Positions 46,787-59,765 of a DNA stretch of 64,000 nucleotides are shown one piece after another. Both the position numbers and the translations under genes were made by a program. Positions within the stretch are counted from its first letter, which is position 1; each line of letters begins with the position of its first letter. Where the stretch lies: positions 33,809,736 to 33,873,735 of the forward strand of contig OY482849.1 of NCBI GenBank assembly GCA_960531495.1, in the 5' to 3' direction. The notes under the pieces were generated by a model. The model was not told where the DNA came from. It made no database searches and was given only the letters and a program-made list of their open reading frames with translations. This stretch comes from Zeus faber (taxonomy: Eukaryota; Chordata; Actinopteri; Zeiformes; Zeidae).

Positions 46787-48044
46787 CACTGGGAGGTGGA
46801 TGTCACGCTGAAGCATAAAATACAAAACAATGAATTTGGTCCACGAGCAGAATGAGGAAGTTATCCAGGGAACGTGAGAAATCCCGGTTGGATGGATAGA
46901 GGAAAAGAAAGTTCACTAATTGGTTCTTATATCACAATTTTACAGTTTTAGTCCTTGATAAATACTGACGCATTTATGAAACAGGTATGTTGTTCATCCA
47001 TTCCCACAAATTTACATTTAAATTAAAGTAATATCAATTGTACACAGTGAGAGGAAAATTAATCTGTAAATGAATCACCAGTTGTCAATGTAGCAACTTC
47101 AAAACCAGCATGGAAGGCAATGATATATCAATCCTAAAAATCAAAATAATCCAAAATGGTATTTGTAGATAGATGGGTAGATATTTTTCAGCCTGCAGTT
47201 TAAAATTGAACAGCTTCTTTATTTTCTTTTTCATGATTCCATAAAGTGAATATTATGTTAGGAGTCTGCCATCCACCTTTGCAAATCAGCGGATGGCAGA
47301 TCTGGAAGGGCAACATTTCATTTGAAAATCTGAACTGATTTAAGAACAAAACTTCCCTGCATCCAACCTCTTCACAATGCTCATCTGCTTCTACTGATGA
47401 GGGCAGTTTACATGTTAAATGCATCATGCCTGGTAATAAAGCCAACTAAAGACAACAAATCAAGAAGCACGAACAATGGAATTGCTGCTCAGATTCAACA
47501 TGACGGTTTAAAGTTCAATCCATTTCAAGCCTCTGTCATTGTCACTGTATTACAGCACTGCATTCAGGTGTGTTGGGATGATGCTTTGTGGTGAATGGAA
47601 GCAGGACATGTATAGAGAAGGACTTACCTTTACCTTACCTGGGATAATACAATGAAATGAAGGCCAGCATGAGATAGCAATGATCTGCAACATCCACTTG
47701 AGACTTTTATATGCGGTGGCAAGTGTAATGCCCACATGGGGGCAAGTGGCGTCAGAGTCCGATTCATAAGTGAGGTCTGCAGAGGTCTGATGTCCTCTAG
47801 TGGCTGGTCTCAGAATCAACCCACCCCAATCTCAAGTGGATGAGTAGATGATCAATGGAGAGCATAACAGACTTTGGTGTTAAACAACACAGGGAGGAAC
47901 ATGGTTTGCCTCATTGTGTTCACTTCAGCCGGTTCACTTCATGTTGATTGATCCAACCTTGTTTTGTATTGAATACATTGTAGCATTACAAATACTTACT
48001 TGTTATTTATACCCATACCAAAAACGTATCCTGTGTATAAAATC
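46787..48044. other. Unassigned 1.26 kb upstream of the receptor gene
   Basis: No gene or known repeat is recognised. It would contain the receptor promoter; no core element is distinctive enough to call. Confidence 0.4.
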
Positions 48045-48975
48045 ACATTTGTGTCCCACCACAGCAAAAGCCGCCATCTCGAGCATTTCTTAAATCGCCA
48101 GTAGCATCCAAATAAGTTGAAAAAACCTTTCTTGAAGGAAAATTATATTTTTCCAGATTCGTGTTCCTTTGTGTTTTATCTCCAACGTATTTTAAAAACC
48201 GAGTTTGATTTATAAATAGTAGAAAAATAGAAAAATAGTAGAAAAATGTTAAACCGTGGAGTTAAATATTCCCGGTAGATTACATGGGGAAACACAGTTC
48301 ACTTACGAGACGCGGAACAGCACTGAACAACGCCGATCGATGGTTTCCTTTAGCGCGAGCGTCCAGGTGAAGATCATTCCTCCATATTCCATGTGATGTG
48401 AAGTCACAATGTGAAACCGTTTTGATAGAATTCAACCTTTAACTCGTACTACTTTTACACACACAGAGCCATTGTTGTGACGGTTAAAGCGCAGCACCGG
48501 GTTGTTTCGGTCTCACTTGTCTGTGAAAACGTTCTTCACCGTATCATTATGGATTTACATGAAGTGGGTGGAGAAAGCTCTGAAGTCATTTTTCGGATCT
48601 TATTCTGACCAGTGTGATAGATCCAAGTCAGTGTAAGCAGCGCGTACTGGACTTCATTTTCTGCGATGATAATCAGTTCTCCGACGGCGACGCAGAGAAC
48701 GACAGCGCTGCTGAATGTGATGTTACTCTGGACTTCTAAATATTTCAAACAGCGGATTTAAAACTTAATGTGACGATGAAAAGGAATATTTTCAAGAACC
48801 ACCGGAGGAGACCCACGATAAGCCCGTTGTTACAACGGAAGAAGTCGATGACGTGATGAAGTCCGTTAAAGGTTGGTGACAGATTTTTAGATTTCAGATT
48901 TTCTGAGACTCATAATATTGATAGACTCTACATTTTGTTGTGTTGTCCGTACTTTGAAACTCCAAATAATTCCAC
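48045..48975 (+). repeat. Inverted repeat pair, copy B
   Basis: Inverted relative to 11605-12455. Here the short ORF corresponding to the acidic reading of copy A is interrupted (gaagtgggtggagaaagctc followed by an early stop), and the splice donor of copy A's plus strand reads cttacgagacg (minus strand cgtctcgtaagt). Extra sequence relative to A includes a duplicated tagaaaaatagtagaaaaat. Confidence 0.75.
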
Positions 48976-49004
48976 TTAATAATTCGCCTGCGCCGGCGCT
49001 CCAT

Positions 49005-49072
49005 TACATTTCACTGCATATATGTATGAAAGTATGTATATGTATGTGACCAATAAAAATCTTGAATCTTGT
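49005..49072 (+). mobile_element. LINE/SINE 3' tail
   Basis: ttacatttcactgcatatat then tatgtgaccaataaaaatct ending tgaatcttg, the 3' tail shared with fish L2-like LINEs; compare 22266 (minus) and 62370. Confidence 0.6.
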
Positions 49073-49238
49073 CGTTACTGATGAGGCCAGAAGTGTTTAT
49101 AGAATTCCACTGGGTAGCCATCTGATCCAAGTGATTTATTGTTTGGCATAGAGAAGAGAGCTTTCCTTAGTCTAGAGTAAGTGGTAGTAATATGGTAGCC
49201 TTCCAATATATATCTACTAAAGAAGGGATATAAAAAAA

Positions 49239-50705
49239 TGGGTGGCGGAGCCAAACCAAGTAAGAAACCAAAAGCTAACCATTTCCATACGGAATGGGAG
49301 GAGGACTTTTTTTTTCACCATGTCATACTCGAAGTGCGTTTGTCTGATCTGTCAATCTACCGTTGCTATTCCGAAAAAGGGAAATGTGGAAAGGCACTTT
49401 CGAACTGATCATAAATAATACGACACGGATTTCCATCCGAAGAGCGAGCTGAGAAACAGAAAGGTGTCTGAACTGAAATTGCAGTTAATGGGACAGCAGT
49501 CATTTTTCACACACCTGAATCCAAAAGCAAAAGGCAGCCCCAAAGCATTGTTCCAGGTGAGTCACGCCATCATTAAGTGTAAGAAATCCTTCCAAGATGG
49601 AGAGATGGTAAAAGAGGCCTTCGTTGAGATAGCTGACTTGTTGTTTCGGGACTTTAAAAATAAACCAGAAATATTATCTTCAATCAAAGCTCTTCAGCTA
49701 TCAAGAAGTACAGTTACACGGCGCTGTGAAGTAATGGGCGACGATTTGACACAGCAGCTTTAGAAGGACATCGTGGACTGTGAGTGTTTCTCATTGCAAG
49801 TAGACGAGTCTACGGATATAAGTGATACAGCACAATTGTATATTTTTATTCAGATGGTGTTTGCAGATATGACTGCAAAAGAGGAGCTGTTAACAATACT
49901 GCCCATGAAAGAACACATGCGGGGAGAGGACATTTTTCAGTCTTTCAAAAGCTTTATCGACAAAACCCAGCTCCCAGTGTGTAAATTGACGTCAATCACC
50001 ACGGACAGTGCGTCCGCAACGGTAGGCCGCTTGAATGGAATTATTACCAAGTGCAGGGAGGGCGATGCTTTCCCCAACTTCCTTAACTACCACTGCATAA
50101 TACACCAACAAGCATTATGTGCAAAAACGCTAAACATGAAAGAGATAATGGATATGACAACAAAAATCACCTGTTGTATTCGAGCAAATCTCCTCAAAGA
50201 CGGCTGTTCCGTGCACATCTGGAGGAGGCTGACTGCAACTACTCTGACCTCTTGCTACACACTGACATGAGATGGCTTAGTCGGGGGAAGTTCCTGCAGA
50301 GATTTCGAGAACTCTGTCCGGAGATAAAGGAGTTTCTCCTTGTCAGTAAAAATACAGAATACAAGCAAATTAATGACGATCAGCGGATGCTAGAATTGGC
50401 GTTTTTAACTGATCTGACCAACATGTTGAATGAGCAGACTGAAAACGCTCTGTCAGACTTTGACAAATGGTTTCAAGACTTTGCTTTACTCGAGCCAATC
50501 ACTACATTTATGTGCTACCCATTTATGGAAGATATTGAGGTTGATTTGACTCCCATCAAAAATTGATTTGATGTAACCTGAACTGGTCTGCAGTGGAGGA
50601 TGAGATGTTAACACTACAGGCTGACATTTAGCTGAAGTCCAGGGCTCATGGACAGTTTTGGAACTTTCTCACAGAGGAAACGTACCCAAAAATGAGGAAT
50701 CGTGC
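49239..50705 (+). pseudogene. hAT-superfamily transposase pseudogene, second family, right copy
   Basis: Homologous and inverted to 28096-29404. It starts MGGGAKPSKKPKANHFHTEW; a frameshift near 49315 (an extra T in the ttttttttt run) breaks the BED-finger region. A 30-bp insertion follows the finger (ccgaagagcgagctgagaaa), then the frame reopens: HAIIKCKKSFQDGEMVKEAF, a TAG stop at 49761, core LQVDESTDISDTAQLYIFIQ, TTDSASATVGRLNG (the conserved DGG/DGS is DSA), HCIIHQQALC, a frame change near 50200, then LLHTDMRWLSRGKFLQRF and FDKWFQDFALLEPITTFMC. It is longer on the C-terminal side than the left copy but lacks the dimerisation end. Dead. Confidence 0.87.
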
Positions 50706-50803
50706 TACCTTCTCTGCTCTTCTTCTTCTTCTTTCGGCTGCTCCCTGTAGTAAACTCAGTATACAAATAAATAAATATATTTCGCATTTTTTAATGTAGG
50801 TAG

Positions 50804-50925
50804 TGTAACAGGTGTGGTTAGGACCCAATTGCAGCACAAAGACAGGCAGGGATATTTGGTAATGTCTTTTAATTTGTAGAGCAGACGGAAGACAGGCAGG
50901 GGGCAGGCAGGATACGTCATCAGGG
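50804..50925 (-). repeat. Left terminal repeat of gypsy element 2
   Basis: tgtaacaggtgtggttagga then cccaattgcagcacaaagac matches 54056-54150. On the minus strand it ends ...cctgttaca, a proper LTR terminus. Confidence 0.8.
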
Positions 50926-50926
50926 A

Positions 50927-53900
50927 CTAGTACTCGTCGGAGACTGCTAAATGGGCCACGTCATCCTCATCGGAGGAGGGACCCCCAAGGTCGACTTTGT
51001 CCGCCCCTGAACCATTGCTGGAGGGCACAGACGGGAGAGGTGGTGGGGACTGCGGTCGGGAGGGTTGACCTGGTCTGGAGGGCTGGTCAGGATGGCGCTG
51101 ATGGAAACTCCTGATGAGGGTGTGGTCCAGAACGTGCCTCGCAGGGTCCCAGGACCTCTCCTCCGGACCGTAACCCTCCCAATCCACCAGGTACTGCAGG
51201 CCTCTCCCATGCTGGCGGAAGGTAGGAGACGGCGGACAGAAAAGGCAGGACCCCCGTCAATGAAGCGCGGAGGAGGCGGGGGAGTCGCCAAGGGGACCAG
51301 AGCACTCTCCCGGACCGGCTTGACTTTGGACACATGGAAGGTGGGATGGACGCGCATGGACTTGGGGAGCTTGAGCTGCACTGCCACCGGGTTGACGACC
51401 TTCTCGATCTCGAACGGGCCGATGAACCGAGGAGCCAGCGGCGACAGTTGGTGACAGAGGCGTTGCAGCCAGCGGCTCGGAGGACAGCGGCCCGGGCCCA
51501 GGTCCAGGTCCTGTGGCAGCAGCGAATGATGGCCTGGACGGATGGGCAGGAAGCCTCCCTCTCAAGGGCCGAGAACAGAGGCGGTTGGAAGCCGTAGGCG
51601 CACTGGAAAGGGGGAGAGGCCTGTGGCCGAACTGGTCAGGGTGTTGTGAGCATATTCCACCCACAAAAGCTGCTCAGACCAGGACGACGGGTGTTGTGAT
51701 GTCATGCAGCGAAAGGCCGTCTCCATCTCCTGGTTCTTCCGCTCTGTTGGACCGTTGGACTGGGGGTGGTACCCTGAGGACAGGCTGACGGTGGCTCCCA
51801 GGAGCGAACAGAACTCCCTCCAGAAGACAGAGGGGAACTGGGGACCCCGGTCGGATACAACATCTACCGGGATGCCATGGAGGCGGACAACGTCGTTCAG
51901 CAATAGCTCGGCGGTACCCTTGGCCGACGGGAGCTTCGGTAGAGGCACAAAGTGAGCCATCTTGCTGAACAGGTCCACCACGGTCAGGATGGTAGTGTTG
52001 CCGCTAGACGGTGGCAGACCGGTGACGAAGTCCACGGGGATGTGAGACCAGGGGCGATGAGGAACCGACAGTGGGTGTAGAAGACAGGCAGGAGCAAGAA
52101 GAGAGGGTTTGTGCTGGTTAAAGGTGGGGCAGGCATTGACGAACCCTCGGACGTCCTCACCCAGGGAGGGCCACCAGAAGCGACGCTGGACGACCTCCTT
52201 CGTCCGCTGGATCACCGGGTGGCAGGTGAGTCGGGAGTTGTGGGCCCACTGGAGAACCTCGGACCGGAGGTCAGGCAGAACGAACAATCGGTCCACCAGG
52301 AGGCTGAACTCCCGTCAGGCTCGTTGGGCGCTCTTCCTAACCAGGTTCAATTTCTCCCTCTCCCATCGGCCGGGGTCACGCATGTCAAACCCGACGCCCT
52401 GTCCCGGCCGATGGGAGAGGGAGAAATTGAACCTGGTTAGGAAGAGCGCCCAACGAGCCTGACGGGAGTTCAGCCTCCTGGTGGACTGGATATACTCAAG
52501 ATTCTTGTGGTCGGTCCACACAAGGAACGGCAGCTGGGTTCCCTCTAGCCAGTGTCACCACTCCTCCACGCCAATTTGACGGCAAGAAGCTCCCTATTCC
52601 CATGTCATAGTTCCTCTCGGCCGGGATCAAACACCTGGAGAAGAAGGCGCAGGGATGAAGTTTCTGGTCGTAGGCGGTCCTCTGGGACAGAACAGCTCTG
52701 ACTCCCACGTCGGAGGCGTCCAGTTCAACCACGACCACGGTGGTGATGGCGGAGACCTTGGTGGAGTCCATCTGGATGGTCCCCCTCCCTACAACGTACC
52801 CCAGGAAGGAGACGGACGGGGCGTGAAACTCACACTTCTCCGCCTTCACAAAGAATGAGTTCTCCAGGAGGCGCTGCAGGACCGTCTGGATGTGGTGGAC
52901 ATGCTCAGCTTGGGATCAGGAGAAGATCAGGATGTCGTCAAGGTACACAAAGACGAATTTGTTGAGCATGTCCCTGAGCACGTCATTGACCAGGGCCTGG
53001 AAGATGGCAGGGGCGTTGGTGAGGCCAAGGGCATCACCAGATATTCGTAGTGACCGGAGGGAGTGTTGAACGCCGTCTTCCATTCGTCCCCCTCTTGAAC
53101 CCGGACCAGATGGTGGGCGTTGCGTAGGTCGAGCTTGGTGAACCCCCTCCAGGAGTTCGAAGGCTGATGAGATGAGGGGCAGGGGATAGCGGTTCTTGAC
53201 CGTCATGTCGTTGAGACTACGATAGTCAATACAGGGGCGAAGCGACTTGTCCTTCTTCTCCACGAAGAAGAAGCCAGCCCCCACGGGAAGAGGAGGGACG
53301 GATGATGCCCGCCGCCAGAGTGTCGTTAATATAGCTGTCCATGGCCTCTCTCCCCGGGGTGGACAGGGAGTACAGGCGGCCTCTGGAGGGGGTGGAGCCG
53401 GGCTGGAGGTTGATGGCAATATTGTATGGCCTGTGCGGGGGAAGGGATGACGCCTTGGCCTTGCTGAAGACCTCCCTGAAGTCGAGGTACTCGGCGGGGA
53501 CCCCCAACATGCCGGGTGCGGAGCTGGAGCTGGTGGATGGCTGAGGTGTGGCGGCTTGCTTCAGGCAGACCTGATGGCACGCAGAACTCCCTCCCAGAAT
53601 AGCCTCTGTGGTCCAGTCGAGGTGTGGATTGTGACGCCGGAGCCAGGAGAACCCCAGGAGGAGAGGGTGACGAGGTGAGTGCAGGATGCAGAACTGTATC
53701 GTCTCGTGGTGGTTGCCGGACAGGAGCATGCGGATGGGCACCGTCTGATGGGTGACTGTCCCCAGGGACGGCCATCCAGGGCAGTGGCAGGAACCGGAGA
53801 AGGCAGTTCTCCACCCGGCGTCTCTCCTTCTCCTCCGGGGTGAGGCTGGCCCGGCCAACCTGCATGGGAGAGACCTCACTCGTGGGTTGACGGGCTGGAA

Positions 53901-54055
53901 GAGCTGGCGGCCCGGAGGAACCTGGAAGACGGGTTGCACTTGCCTCTGACGCCTCTCTCACTGCCGGGCCTGGATGCGTCGGTCGATACGGGAAGCAAGC
54001 TCAACTATGCCATCGAGAGAGGTGGGCAGGTCGTTGGCCAGATTGTACTGTAACG
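50927..54055 (-). pseudogene. Chromodomain Ty3/gypsy retrotransposon gag-pol (chromovirus), with inverted RNase H piece
   Basis: Minus strand, in order: gag remnant (NDLPTSLDGIVELASRIDR, then [20 protein letters not shown]), protease-like region ([16 protein letters not shown]), RT ([20 protein letters not shown], then [12 protein letters not shown] with the intact YLDD catalytic motif), RNase H ([10 protein letters not shown] then a perfect inverted duplication at 52291-52486), integrase zinc region ([13 protein letters not shown]; the second Cys of the CPTC motif is Phe, CPTF), integrase core ([47 protein letters not shown]), and a C-terminal chromodomain ([20 protein letters not shown]) ending at 50927. 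Frames change near 53120, 52860, 52560, 51560 and 51340. The gag start is missing where it joins the terminal repeat at 54056. The element splits the hAT/satellite right arm. Confidence 0.92.
52291..52486. repeat. Perfect 84-bp inverted repeat with 28-bp loop
   Basis: Arms 52291-52374 and 52403-52486 are exact reverse complements (checked base by base), starting gtccaccaggaggctgaact and ending cctcctggtggac. Both arms encode the same RNase H text, [20 protein letters not shown], one on each strand; the loop continues the plus-strand reading ([11 protein letters not shown]). So one arm plus loop is an inverted copy of the neighbouring gene piece. Confidence 0.95.
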
Positions 54056-54330
54056 GGTGTGGTTAGGACCCAATTGCAGCACAAAGACAGGCAGGGATAT
54101 TTGGTAATGTCTTTTATTTGTAGAGTGGGCGGAAGACAGGCAGGGAGCAGGCAGGATACATCGTCGGGGACATGCAGGTTCGATAACAGGGAGGGAAGAG
54201 AGGAGACAGGCGGGGGGCAGGCAGGATACGTGGTCGGGGCGAGGCAGGGTTGGTAGCGAGGAATCAATCCAGAGAACGCTGGAGAATCTGGTGCAAGCAT
54301 CGAAAACAATCTGGCAATGGTTGACTGGTG
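54056..54330 (-). repeat. Right terminal repeat (LTR end part) of gypsy element 2
   Basis: tgtaacgggtgtggttagga to gactggtgagagaggc. The final 50 bp match 5381-5432. It includes a local duplication of gacaggcagggagcaggcag-type sequence. It meets the satellite directly at 54331. Confidence 0.8.
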
Positions 54331-54838
54331 AGAGAGGCTTTTTCTATTCTATTCTATTCTATTCTATAATGTTCAATTCTATTTTATTTTAAACTATTCT
54401 ATTCTGTTCTATTTTAATCTATTATCTTCTGTTCTATTATATTCTCTTCTATTCTGTTCTATCCTATTCTGTTATTTTATATTCCGTTATAACCTATTCT
54501 GTTCTGTTCAATTCTATTCAATGCTATTCTATTCTATTCTTTGCTATTCTTTTCAATTACATTCAGTTCTACTCTATACTATTCTATTATGTTATACTGG
54601 GTTGTATATTCTATTCTGTTTTATTCAATTCTATCCTATTGTATTGTATTCTATTCTGTTTTATTTTATTCTGTTTTATTCTGTTATATTGTGTAATATT
54701 GTATTCTATTCTATTATTAGCTATTCTACTATATTCTATTCTGTCCCGAATTCTATTCTATTCTATTCTGTTCCATTCTGTTCTTTTCTGTTTTACTCCA
54801 TTCTGTTCTATTTTAGTCCGTTCTATTCTATTCTATAC
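54331..54838. repeat. ATTCT pentanucleotide satellite, segment 1
   Basis: Degenerate (attct/gttct)n, complement of the left-arm AGAAT satellite. Open frames rich in Phe/Tyr/Ser/Ile are artefacts. Confidence 0.95.
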
Positions 54839-55038
54839 AGGGGATGGTAGCTCAGGAGGTAGAGCTGGTGGTCTAGTGATCTAAAGGTTGCTGGTTGGAT
54901 CCCAGGCTCCTCCTGCTAACATGCTGTAGTGTCCTTGAGCAAGACACTTAACCCCTAATTGCTCCTGATGGCTGCGTCCGTCGGTGTTTGAATAATTGTA
55001 AGTTGCTTTGGATAAAAGCGTCTGATCAATGTGTAATG
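54839..55038 (+). mobile_element. HE1-like tRNA-derived SINE in the satellite
   Basis: Full-length: ggggatggtagctcaggagg, B-box-like ctggttggatccca, gtgtccttgagcaagacact, and the tail gctttggataaaagcgtctg. Inverted relative to 15999-16214, high similarity. Confidence 0.88.
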
Positions 55039-55430
55039 TATTATATTATTTTCTGTTCAATTCAATTTTGTTCTTTTATATTTTTTATATTTTATTCTAT
55101 TTTGTTCTGTTCTATTCTATTCTATTCTTTTCTATTCTATTGTATCTTTGCTATTATTTCATATTCAGTTATTTTATATTATATAATATTTAGTTCTATT
55201 CTGTTCTATTATATTCTGTTCTAGTATATTCTTTTCTATTCTATTATATTTCGTTCTGTTATATGCTATTCTGTTCTTTGCTATTGTATTATATTATTTG
55301 CTATTGTATTCTATCTGTTCTATATTATTATTTTATATTAAATTGTATTGTATTGCATTCTGTTCTATTATATTCTGCTATATTCTGTTCTATTCTATTC
55401 GGTTCTAATATATTCTGTTATATTCTATTC
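55039..55430. repeat. ATTCT pentanucleotide satellite, segment 2
   Basis: Continues the degenerate array after the SINE, ending at the minisatellite at 55431. Confidence 0.93.
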
Positions 55431-56589
<1,159 letters not shown>

Positions 56590-57101
56590 TTATTATTAGG
56601 GTCTTCACCCACTGCAGGTGGGCAAAGACCCTAATAATGATATTGCTCTGTTTATTCTTCTTCTCCTTTTTGAGTGGGCTTTTTGGGACCTCAAGGAACT
56701 GGAAATCTCGTGAAACTTTCACACTCGTCAGTGCGGGTGTGGCCTTTGATATTCTATGGGTCCTGTGCATGGGCGTGGCAAAATGGCTCGCAAGTGCCCC
56801 CATGAAAATGTTAAATTAATTCACTATTTACCATCGCGCTTCACTTTTTCTCACGAAAACTCACGAAATTCCGCACAGATGATGTACGTTACCTCACTAG
56901 ACTTAAAATCATTATATATACACGGAGTGGGCGTGGCAAAGCCTTGAATTTCACGTCCCAAAAAAGGGCTGTGAATTTGTGATATTTAGTCACTTTTTGC
57001 TCATTTTCATGCTCCGTACTCCACGCTCCTCCGAGACCAATTATCAGATTCAAACTTGCGTCCCATTGCTGCTTGCAGCTTTAGTTATTATTATTATTAC
57101 C
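56590..57101 (+). mobile_element. Dispersed fish repeat with 5' hairpin and ATT flanks
   Basis: Begins with a hairpin (56592-56638, arms attattagggtctt/aagaccctaataat), then ggctttttgggacctcaagg and gggcgtggcaaaatggctcg, ends gcttgcagctttagttatta. The 'gcttgcagcttta' plus ATT-run ending is typical of an abundant fish interspersed repeat; the class was not determined. Confidence 0.55.
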
Positions 57102-57284
57102 TTTGTGACGTGGACAAGTCAGCACCTGGTCCCCCACGTTGGGGGTTGGGTTTGGGGTTAACAATCTCACCCCGTAAAAAAAGCATGTTATGGAAACGAC
57201 GAGAAGACGCCATTCTGGTAAATGGTGGGGACTCGTCGCCCAATGTTCCAGAAGGAACGGGAGGAACTGAACTGAACTGAACTG

Positions 57285-58698
57285 ATTCTATTCTGTTTTG
57301 TTGAAATGTATGTCTCTTTGCGATTCTATTGTGTTCTATTATATTCGATTCTATAAGGCTCTAATCTATTCTATTTTTGTCTGCTCTATTCTGTTCTATT
57401 AAAATCTGTTCTATCCAATTCTGCTCTACTCTGCACTATTCTGCACTATTTTGTTCTATTATTTTTTATTATATTCTGTTATATTATGTTCTAGTCTATT
57501 CTTATATATTCTATTGTATTCTATTCGGTTATATTCTGCTCTATTCTGTTCTATGTTGTTCTATTCTTTGATATTTTATTCTATTCTACTTTGTTCTATT
57601 CTGTTCTGTTCTTTTCAATTATTTTCTGATCTATTGTATTTTGTTCTGATCTATTCTTTTCTATTCTACTCTGATCTGTTCGGTTCTATTCTATTCTGTT
57701 CGATGTAATTTTATTCTATTCTGCTCTATTATATTTTGCTCTGCTCTTTTCTGTTCCATTCTATTCTATGACATTCTATTCTGTTCTATTCTCTACTATT
57801 TTGGTATTTTCTGTTCTATTATATTATTTCCTGCTCTATTATGTTCTGTTCTATTCTATTCTATTCTATTCTGTTCTATTATTTTCTGATCAATTGAATT
57901 CAGCTATATTAATTTATATTGTATTCTATTGTATTCTATTCTGCTGTATTCTGTTATGTTCCGTTCTATTATGTTCTATTCTGTTATGTTCAGTTCTATT
58001 ATGTTCTATTCTGTTAGGTTTAATTCTATTCCATTCTGCTCTATTCTATTTTGATAAAACTCTGTTCTATTTTATTGTATTCTTCTCTATTCTGTTCTAT
58101 TCTGACCTATTCGGTTGTATTCTATTTTATTCTACTCTGTTATATCATGTTCTAGTTGATTATTTTATATTATATTGTATTCTGTTCTGTTATATACTGC
58201 TCTATTCTGTTCTATTCTATGATATTATATTATGTTCTCTTCTGTTCCATTATGCTCTGTTCTATTCTATTAATGTCAGATCTATTGTATTTTGTTCGAT
58301 TCTATTCTATACTATTCTATTCTGCGATGTTCTGTTCTGTTCATTCGATTCTATTCTATTCTATTCTGCTCTATTATATTCTGTTCTCTTATGTTCTATT
58401 CTGAACAATGCTATGATATCCTATTCTATTCTATACCGTTCTGTTCTATTGTGTTCTATTGTGTTCGATTGTGTTCTACTATTTTCTATTCTATTCTATT
58501 CTATTCTATTTTGTCCTGTCCTGTTCTATTCTTTTCTGATCTAATGAATTTAGTACTGTTAATTTGTATTCTATTCTATTAAATGCATTCCTGTTCTAGT
58601 ATGGTCTCTTCTATTCTATTATGTTCTGTTCTGTTCTGCTCTTTTCTATTATTTTCTATTCTGCTCTGTTTTATACTGTTTTATTCTATTATCTTCTA
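57285..58698. repeat. ATTCT pentanucleotide satellite, segment 3
   Basis: 1.4 kb of degenerate (attct)n. Long low-complexity open frames (up to 258 codons) are artefacts. Confidence 0.95.
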
Positions 58699-58795
58699 TT
58701 ACATTTACATTTACATTTAGTCATTTATCAGACGCTTTTATCCAAAGCGACTTACAAGGGAGAATAACATTCAGCTACATTGCGACAGAGATTAG
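58699..58795 (-). mobile_element. SINE 3' tail in the satellite
   Basis: tttacatttagtcatttatc, agacgcttttatccaaagcg and gagaataacattcagctaca; same subfamily as 7474-7552. Confidence 0.8.
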
Positions 58796-59580
58796 TGTAA
58801 ACTATTCTGTTTAGTTCTGTTCTATTGTATTATGTTCTGTTCAGTTCTGTTCCATTCTAATCTGTTCTATTCTGTTCACTTCTATTATGTTATTATTACG
58901 TTATATTTGGTTCTATTCTATTTTATTCTGCTCTATTCTGTTCTATTCTATTCCACTATGGTCTATTCTATTTTATTATTTTCTATTCTATTCTATTCTA
59001 TTCTATTCTAGTATTTTCTATTCTATTTCATTGTGTTCTCTTATATTATATTATATTACATTATATTATATTATATTACATTATATTATATTATATTATA
59101 TTATATTATATTATATTATATTATATTATATTATATTATATTATATTATATTAAATTAGATTATATTAGATTCTGTTCTATTCTATTCGATTATTTTCTA
59201 TTCTATTCTATTCTATTCTATTATTTTCTATTATATCCCATTGTGTTCTATTTATTATATTATATTATATTATATTATATTATATTATATTATATTATAC
59301 TATACTATATTATATTATATTATATTATATTATACTATACTATATTATATTATATTATATTATATTATATTATATTATATTGTATTATATTATATTATAT
59401 TCTGTTCTTTTCTATTCTATTCTATTATTTTCTATTCTGTTCTATTATGTTCTATTCTTTTCTATTCTGTTATGTTCTATTATTTTATTCTCTTCTGTTC
59501 TATTTTGTTATGTTCTATTGTTTTATTCTCTTCTGTTCTATTCTATTCTATTATGTTCTGTTGTATTCTGTTCAATTATG
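58796..59580. repeat. ATTCT satellite, segment 4, with homogeneous ATATT subarrays
   Basis: Two nearly pure (atatt)n runs, 59040-59152 and 59251-59402, sit in the degenerate attct array. Confidence 0.95.
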
Positions 59581-59765
59581 AGCCTTTCACATCCAGTGAT
59601 GACCAAAGTCTTCCAAGGTTTCCAGCTTTCCAAGTTTCCAAGTTTCCAAGTTTCCATTTTTAGGAATCTATTCTTCGTAAATCAGTTGTTCTCTAACTTT
59701 TTATTTGGCAGTATAACCCCTCTATTCTATTCTGTTCTATTCTATTCTATTCTATTCTATTCTAT
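59581..59765. repeat. Diverged partial copy of block X plus short ATTCT run
   Basis: 59583-59712 repeats the X sequence (tcacatccagtgatgaccaa, ttctctaactttttatttgg) with changes and is cut at cagtataacccc; 59717-59765 is a short attct run. Confidence 0.8.

Noticed and set aside
57768-59663. Plus-strand open frames (258, 182, 165 codons) in the right satellite
   Set aside because: Same artefact of the ATTCT and ATATT pentamers.
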